The notes below the pieces were generated by a model that was not told the origin of the DNA, searched no databases, and worked only from the letters and a program-made list of their open reading frames with translations. The position numbers and the translations under genes were made by a program. A DNA stretch of 64,000 nucleotides from the NCBI GenBank assembly GCA_009668975.1, contig SBEG01000017.1, positions 22,368-86,367 of the forward strand, given 5' to 3'. Origin of the DNA: Deltaproteobacteria bacterium (GTDB taxonomy: Bacteria; Desulfobacterota; Desulfuromonadia; Geobacterales; Geobacteraceae). The stretch's first letter is position 1; the number at the start of each line of letters is the position of its first letter. Of the stretch, positions 58,831-64,000 are shown one piece after another.

Positions 58831-61518
58831 ATGCCCGGTAAAAGAAAACCCATCCTCGTCATTTTGGCCGTTCTTGTCCTGACCCTGCCTTTCCTCGCGT
58901 CACTGCTGAAGCTGAATATCGACTGGCATTTCTTTGCGGAAACCGGCTACACCGAGGTACTCACGACCTCCCTGCTGGCAAAAATCGGCTGTGGGCTTTT
59001 TTTCGGAGGCCTGCTGCTGGCAGTGCTGCTGCTCAACCTGATTCCGGCCCTCCGTTCGAAGTTCCCCCGGGTTGCCCTCACCATCATGGAGGGAACAGTC
59101 TATCAGCTGAAAAGTGATGAGGCCGAGCGGCTCATCAAACCGGTCGCCTTGATCGCTGCGGGAGTACTGGCCCTGTTTGCCGGCAACTGGGGTACTCTGC
59201 AGTGGGAAAAAGTCCTGCTCTACCTGAATATGCTGCCGGTCGGCAGCACGGATCCCATTCTGGGCAAAGATATCGGTTTCTACCTGTTCAGTCTGCCACT
59301 ATTGGAAACACTGGCGGCATTTTTCCGGCTGGCAGTCCTCTTCGCCATTTTTCTGAGCGCCGTGGTCTACTTCGTCAATGGCGGCATCAGCATGACGCCC
59401 AGCAGCGTCAACGTTGCAGATAAAGTCAGAAAGCACCTGGCTCTATTGGGCGGCTTTTTCCTCCTGACTGTTTCCGCCGGCTTCTACCTGGACTGCTTCA
59501 AGCTGCTCTTCTCGGAAACGGGTGCCATCTACGGAGCAGGGTACGCCGACGTAACCGCACGTCTGCTGGCCTATCGCATCCTTGCCGTCCTTACTCCGCT
59601 GGCAGCGATCCTCTTCGCAGCTGGCCTCTGGAAAGCCCGTTGGCGGCAGGCATTGGTGGCGCCGGCCATTCTCCTTGCCGTGTATGTGGTCGGGATCAAA
59701 GTGTATCCCGGACTGCTGCAGAAATTCAAGGTCGCGCCAAATGAACTCGCCCTGGAGATGCCCTATATCGAGCACGGCATAAAATTCAGCCGCCTCGGCT
59801 ATGATCTGGACAAGATAGAAACCATCCCCTTTGATGTGGACGACAAACTGACCGCCGCTGACATCACCAACAACGACCAGACCATCAAAAATATCCGGCT
59901 CTGGGACCACGCTCCGCTCCTCAGAACCTACAGCCAGCTGCAACAAATCAGAACCTACTACAAGTTTCACGACGTGGACAATGACCGCTACCTGGTCAAT
60001 GGCCAGTATACTCAGGTCATGCTCTCTCCGCGGGAACTTTCGTACAACGATCTTCCCAGCAGGAACTGGATCAATGAGCGGCTGATCTTTACCCACGGCA
60101 ACGGGCTTACCTTCGGTCCAGTCAGCCGGATCAGTAAGGAAGGACTCCCCGAATTTTTCATCAAGGACATTCCAGCAGTCAGTCTTGCCGACATCAAGGT
60201 AACCAGACCGGAAATTTACTATGGTGAGATGTCCAATGATTACGTCATCGTAAAAACGAGAGTTCCTGAATTCAGTTATCCGACGGCAACGGGCAATATC
60301 AATACCACCTATGAAGGCAAGGGTGGGGTTCTTCTTGATTCAATGCTCAAAAGAACTCTTTTTGCAGCATATTTCAGAACCGAAAAGATCCTCCTATCCT
60401 CGGATATCGGCAAAGAAAGCCGGATACTCTATTACCGGAACATCGTTGAACGAGTAAAAACGCTGGCCCCGTTCCTGCTCCTGGACTCCGATCCGTACAT
60501 GGTTGTACGTAAGGATGGAAAACTCTCCTGGATCATCGACGCCTACACATCGTCAGGGAACCTCCCCTACTCGAAGCCGATCTCGAATGGGATCAACTAC
60601 ATGAGAAACTCGGTAAAAATCGTCATTGATGCTTATGAAGGAACCCCCAATTTTTACATCAGCGACCCGCACGATCCACTGATCAAGGTCTATGCCCGCA
60701 TTTTCCCGCAGCTGTTCAAACCCATGGCTGCCATGCAGGAAGACCTGCGTGCCCATATCCGCTATCCCCATCAATTCCTGAGAATCCAGGCAGCCATGTT
60801 CGCTGCCTATCACATGACCGATCCCAAGGTTTTTTACAACAAGGAAAACCTCTGGGAGATCCCCTCGCTTGGGGATAGCCCGATGGAACCCTACTACACA
60901 ATCATGAAACTGCCCGGCGAGAAAAAGGAGGAATATATCCTTCTGCTTCCTTTCACCCCGGCAAAAAGGGACAATCTGGCCGCCTGGCTCACCGCGCGCT
61001 GTGACGGAGCCGACTACGGCAAACTTCTCGCATACACTTTCCCCCGCGACCGGCTGATCTATGGGCCGAAGCAGATAGATGCGCGGATTAACCAGGATTC
61101 CGTCATCTCGCAACAGCTGACCCTCTGGGGACAACGCGGCTCAGAAGTCATCCGGGGCAGCATGCTGGTAATTCCGATCGAGAAATCGCTGCTCTATGTG
61201 CAACCGCTGTACCTTGCCGCAACGGATAAGATCGGCCTTCCCGAACTGAGAAGGGTCATTGTCGCCTACCGGGACGAGGTCGTAATGGAGGAAACGCTGG
61301 AACTGGCGCTGCGAAAACTATTCGGCGGTTCCCGGTCAACCCCGGCAACAACCGGAGAAGTCGGTCCGGCTCCGGCAGCATCTCAACAAAGTCTGGCGGC
61401 AGAGGCGATGAAGAGCTACGACCGGGCCGTCGAGATGCAGCGTCAGGGAAACTGGTCAGGTTATGGTGAGGAATTGCGTAAACTCAAGCAGATCCTGCAA
61501 CAAATGGCTCAGCAGTAA
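58831..61518 (+). CDS. UPF0182 family membrane protein
   Basis: 895 residues. The N-terminal third has about seven hydrophobic segments (starting ILAVLVLTLPFLASLL), and the rest is a large extracytoplasmic domain with the family stretches INTTYEGKGGVLLDS, SWIIDAYTSSGNLPYS and YNKENLWEIPSLGDSPMEPY. A Q/A-rich helical tail ends the protein. The family is widespread but has no established function. AAGGAG precedes the ATG. A family A repeat starts two bases after the stop. Confidence 0.9.
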   Translation: MPGKRKPILVILAVLVLTLPFLASLLKLNIDWHFFAETGYTEVLTTSLLAKIGCGLFFGGLLLAVLLLNLIPALRSKFPRVALTIMEGTVYQLKSDEAERLIKPVALIAAGVLALFAGNWGTLQWEKVLLYLNMLPVGSTDPILGKDIGFYLFSLPLLETLAAFFRLAVLFAIFLSAVVYFVNGGISMTPSSVNVADKVRKHLALLGGFFLLTVSAGFYLDCFKLLFSETGAIYGAGYADVTARLLAYRILAVLTPLAAILFAAGLWKARWRQALVAPAILLAVYVVGIKVYPGLLQKFKVAPNELALEMPYIEHGIKFSRLGYDLDKIETIPFDVDDKLTAADITNNDQTIKNIRLWDHAPLLRTYSQLQQIRTYYKFHDVDNDRYLVNGQYTQVMLSPRELSYNDLPSRNWINERLIFTHGNGLTFGPVSRISKEGLPEFFIKDIPAVSLADIKVTRPEIYYGEMSNDYVIVKTRVPEFSYPTATGNINTTYEGKGGVLLDSMLKRTLFAAYFRTEKILLSSDIGKESRILYYRNIVERVKTLAPFLLLDSDPYMVVRKDGKLSWIIDAYTSSGNLPYSKPISNGINYMRNSVKIVIDAYEGTPNFYISDPHDPLIKVYARIFPQLFKPMAAMQEDLRAHIRYPHQFLRIQAAMFAAYHMTDPKVFYNKENLWEIPSLGDSPMEPYYTIMKLPGEKKEEYILLLPFTPAKRDNLAAWLTARCDGADYGKLLAYTFPRDRLIYGPKQIDARINQDSVISQQLTLWGQRGSEVIRGSMLVIPIEKSLLYVQPLYLAATDKIGLPELRRVIVAYRDEVVMEETLELALRKLFGGSRSTPATTGEVGPAPAASQQSLAAEAMKSYDRAVEMQRQGNWSGYGEELRKLKQILQQMAQQ

Positions 61519-61520
61519 GG

Positions 61521-61639
61521 CCAATTCAAGAGCAAAGATGATCTCAAATCGGCGAGGATTGAGGCTGCGAGGAGTGCTGAAGAGTACGTTGAACAGCTGA
61601 AGTCGAGCCAACACAGAGTGGACCTTGATATGGAATTGG
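61521..61639. repeat. Family A repeat, copy 4
   Basis: 119 bp, the same length as copy 1, with ends CCAATTCAAGAGCAAAG and CCTTGATATGGAATTGG and the inner AGTGCTGAAGAGTACGTTGA. It begins two bases after the UPF0182 stop codon. Confidence 0.88.
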
Positions 61640-61695
61640 CATAAGGCACCTGTGGCACCTCTCCGGCAACAACTCTCATGACGCAACGTGACACA

Positions 61696-61732
61696 GAGAC
61701 GGCGGCGAGCTTTCCAAGCTCCCCGCCGTCTC
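61696..61732. terminator. GC-rich hairpin between converging genes
   Basis: GAGACGGCGG, CGAGCTT, TCC, AAGCTC, CCGCCGTCTC. A long stable stem between the UPF0182 and histidine kinase genes; it has little T tail. Confidence 0.5.
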
Positions 61733-61791
61733 TCAATTTCGCTCAATAGTAGCCCCAAGGTCTCGTCATTCTACCTGCCTCTGGCCGCATT

Positions 61792-63702
61792 TCAAACGAG
61801 TTTCAGAATAGCCCGGATTTTCTGCACCAGATCCTTCGGTGAAACAGGCTTTCCGACAATCTCCACCGCCCCCTCCGGCAGGCCGCGGACCGGGTCAATT
61901 TTTTCCTGGTACCCGCTCATAAATAGCACCGGCAGCTCCGGACGTTTTTCATGGATTTTCTGGAAAGCTTCCATGCCATTCATCCTGGGCATAACAATAT
62001 CGAACAGCAACAGGTCGGGTGCGGTTTCCATTTCCCTGAATTTTTCCACGGCATCGAGCCCATCAACCGCCTCAACCACGGCAAAACCTGCCTTTTCGAG
62101 GAGTTCACGGCTTACTGTCCTGACCAATTCATTATCGTCCGCCAGCAGGATCAGCGGAACTGCCGGGCGCACCATCGCTGGGCGTTCTACCAGACTTCGA
62201 TCTATTTCTTCCGAAGCACTGGGCAGATAGATGGTAAACACGCTGCCTGAGCCAAGAACCGATTGGGCGGTAATGAACCCCCCCAACTGCTTCACCGTCC
62301 CATAGGCGCTGGGGAGGCCAAGGCCGGTCCCTTGGCCCACGTTTTTCGTGGTAAAAAACGGCACAAAAATATTTCGCTGGGTTTCCGGGTCCATGCCGAC
62401 CCCCGTGTCGGTAACGGTCATGCAGGCATAGCGGCCTACCTTGCCGAAACCATTTGCCCGGATGAAGTCGGTCCCCATTTCCGCCAGGTTTGTTGCAATA
62501 ATGACTTTGCCGCCATCGGGCATGGCGTCACGTGAATTCGAGGCAAGACTCAGAATGATTTGCTCGATACACTGACAATCAGCAACCACCTGCAACACCG
62601 GGAATTCGTGCCTGATCACCAACTGCACCCTATCGCCCAAAACAGTGCCCAACTTTTCCGCAATAAGGTTCACACACTCAACCAGATTGATCCTGCTGAC
62701 CGAAATCATCTGTTTCCTGCTGAACGCCAAAAGCGACTGGGTAAGTCCAGCGGCCTTCTCCGCTGCGCTCAAAATTCTGTCCTGGTATTGATGTACCGGA
62801 TCATTTTCCTCGGTCCTCATTTTCGACAACGTGCAGAAACCGATGATCGCCGTAAGGATATTATTGAAATCATGGGCAATACCGCCCGCAAGCCGTCCGA
62901 CTGCTTCAAGCTTCTGGTTCAGTCGCACCTTCTCCTCAAGCTTTTTCTGGTCGGTGATATCCTGCCCGATGCCGATATTTGTACCGTCCGAAAGTTTCAC
63001 ATTTGCCCAGCGGGTTTCGATAACCCGGCCATCCCGGACCCTGATGTGAAAATTTTGCCAGACACCCTCCGCCCTTGCGATAAATTCACTGGCGGAATGG
63101 CGGTACTCGGGATCAGGATAGAACTCCTCCAGGAGATCACGTTCCTGCATAGCTTCCAGGGTCCAACCGGTGATTGTTTCCCAGGCAAGATTCCCGTAAG
63201 CTATTTTCTGATCAGTGTCGAAATATACGATCATTGCCGGAATTATATCGAGAATAGCCTGCAGCATTTCCTTTTGCCGGATAACATGCTGCTCGTATTT
63301 TTTTCGATCAGTAGCATCAAGTAACAACCCCTGGTAGGCAAGAGGAAAGGAATTCTCGTCCCGCAGGATCACGGTCCGGTCGTCCAACCAGCGTACCTTG
63401 CCTTGCCCGTCAATGATTCGGTACTCGCCGGAGAATTCATCAACACCTTCAGCGGTGCAGCGAGCCAGGTTCTCGCGGACACGCGGAAGGTCATCAGGAT
63501 GGATGATGTCGGCAAAACATAATCCGTTTGAAAGAAACTCCTCAGGCCGATAGCCGAATTGCCAGATGTTGTCGGACACAAACTGAACCGACCACTTGTC
63601 ATCGGCGTTCCAGCGAAAAGCAACCGCGGGACTCTGGTTGACGATGGTTTCAAGCTCAAGGAGCTTCTCTTCATGGGTTTTTTCGTCGATAGCATCAATC
63701 AT
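61792..63702 (-). CDS. PAS-PAS hybrid histidine kinase with receiver domain
   Basis: 636 residues, soluble. PAS 1 at about 16-130 (VAFRWNADDKWSVQFVSDNI), PAS 2 at about 140-255 (IPAMIVYFDTDQKIAYGN), HisKA with His near 277 (LAGGIAHDFNNILTAI), HATPase about 385-500 (G1 DTGVGM, G2 GTGLGLPSAYG) and a receiver about 515-632 with Asp near 567 (LLLFDIVMPRMNG). The HDFNNIL H-box and C-terminal receiver are typical of deltaproteobacterial sensor kinases without membrane segments. The signal is unknown. No response regulator is adjacent. Confidence 0.9.
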   Translation of the reverse strand: MIDAIDEKTHEEKLLELETIVNQSPAVAFRWNADDKWSVQFVSDNIWQFGYRPEEFLSNGLCFADIIHPDDLPRVRENLARCTAEGVDEFSGEYRIIDGQGKVRWLDDRTVILRDENSFPLAYQGLLLDATDRKKYEQHVIRQKEMLQAILDIIPAMIVYFDTDQKIAYGNLAWETITGWTLEAMQERDLLEEFYPDPEYRHSASEFIARAEGVWQNFHIRVRDGRVIETRWANVKLSDGTNIGIGQDITDQKKLEEKVRLNQKLEAVGRLAGGIAHDFNNILTAIIGFCTLSKMRTEENDPVHQYQDRILSAAEKAAGLTQSLLAFSRKQMISVSRINLVECVNLIAEKLGTVLGDRVQLVIRHEFPVLQVVADCQCIEQIILSLASNSRDAMPDGGKVIIATNLAEMGTDFIRANGFGKVGRYACMTVTDTGVGMDPETQRNIFVPFFTTKNVGQGTGLGLPSAYGTVKQLGGFITAQSVLGSGSVFTIYLPSASEEIDRSLVERPAMVRPAVPLILLADDNELVRTVSRELLEKAGFAVVEAVDGLDAVEKFREMETAPDLLLFDIVMPRMNGMEAFQKIHEKRPELPVLFMSGYQEKIDPVRGLPEGAVEIVGKPVSPKDLVQKIRAILKLV

Positions 63703-64000
63703 GGTTTAATCCGTACTCGGTTAAAAAAGATTTGCGAAACCACCCGTTGAAATTTGAAAGGACCCAGCTGTCGCGTCATTCCTTTCGGAAACTGCATTTG
63801 AAGAGAAGAAACGCAACATAACTCAGCCAGCCAATGCATCACAATGAGGAATGAAGTACTATTGGAGGAATACTACCTGAGCAAAGGACAGATATTTTAC
63901 AGTATACTCAATCGATACAACCTCGCAACAAACCTCTCACGGGCACGAGTTGACTCAAATTAAATGTAACCGAAGCTGGTAGTAAAAAGAGAACGTTGCA

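Overview
The window looks like a chromosomal segment of a Gram-negative, nitrogen-fixing deltaproteobacterium of the Geobacter/Desulfuromonas/Pelobacter type (Desulfuromonadia). The support is the trpA-accD-folC-lptD gene order, a fused nifE-nifN gene, system II cytochrome c maturation genes (resB/ccsA), sigma54-type nif promoters, rubrerythrin, and many sensory proteins (CheC-like, GGDEF, FIST, roadblock/LC7). No rRNA, tRNA, CRISPR array or intact insertion sequence was seen. Everything here is read from sequence alone; no database search was run.

Layout. 1-4 kb: the end of a DUF748/AsmA-like envelope gene, a repeat-rich gap, a PRC-barrel gene with a possible sigma54 promoter, and a canonical GAPDH. 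4.3-10 kb (minus strand): three glycosyltransferases, then ccsA and resB. 10.4-20.8 kb (plus strand): a chemoreceptor, trpA, accD, folC, lptD, lepA, lepB. 20.9-26 kb (minus strand): nif block 1, transcribed nifEN (fused) > nifX > nif-type ferredoxin > NifX-like protein > draT. 26.5-38.2 kb (plus strand): an island between the two nif blocks with an HPt protein, a TolC-family protein, four paralogous PhnD-like periplasmic binding proteins, a hybrid histidine kinase, rubrerythrin, and an unusual GNAT-histidine kinase fusion. 38.3-42.4 kb (minus strand): nif block 2, nifH > nifD > nifK. 42.7-46 kb: PAS-GGDEF and CheC-like genes, a cation efflux gene, a small lipoprotein and a small conserved-looking protein. 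46.4-52.4 kb (minus strand): an apparent operon of a 63-residue protein, a FIST protein, two DUF4388-roadblock proteins, two V4R-like proteins, a ParA/MinD-type ATPase and a third roadblock protein. 53-61.5 kb (plus strand): a PPDK-like protein with a very long N-terminal part, a divergent GAPDH-like enzyme and a UPF0182 membrane protein. 61.8-63.7 kb (minus strand): a hybrid histidine kinase.

How it works together. nifHDK encode a molybdenum nitrogenase with its cluster ligands in place. NifEN, the two NifX-type proteins and the ferredoxin serve cofactor assembly, and DraT would inactivate NifH by ADP-ribosylation at a conserved Arg. Both nif transcripts begin at near-identical -24/-12 elements and carry a terminator-like hairpin between promoter and first gene; a third lies between nifH and nifD. 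This suggests control by antitermination as well as by sigma54. Genes for nifB, nifV, draG and any nif regulator are not in this window.

Best candidates for undescribed biology: the four-PhnD/hybrid kinase/HPt island between the nif blocks, the GNAT-kinase fusion facing nifK, the FIST/V4R/roadblock/MinD operon, and a 119-bp inverted-repeat element found four times, each time just after a stop codon.
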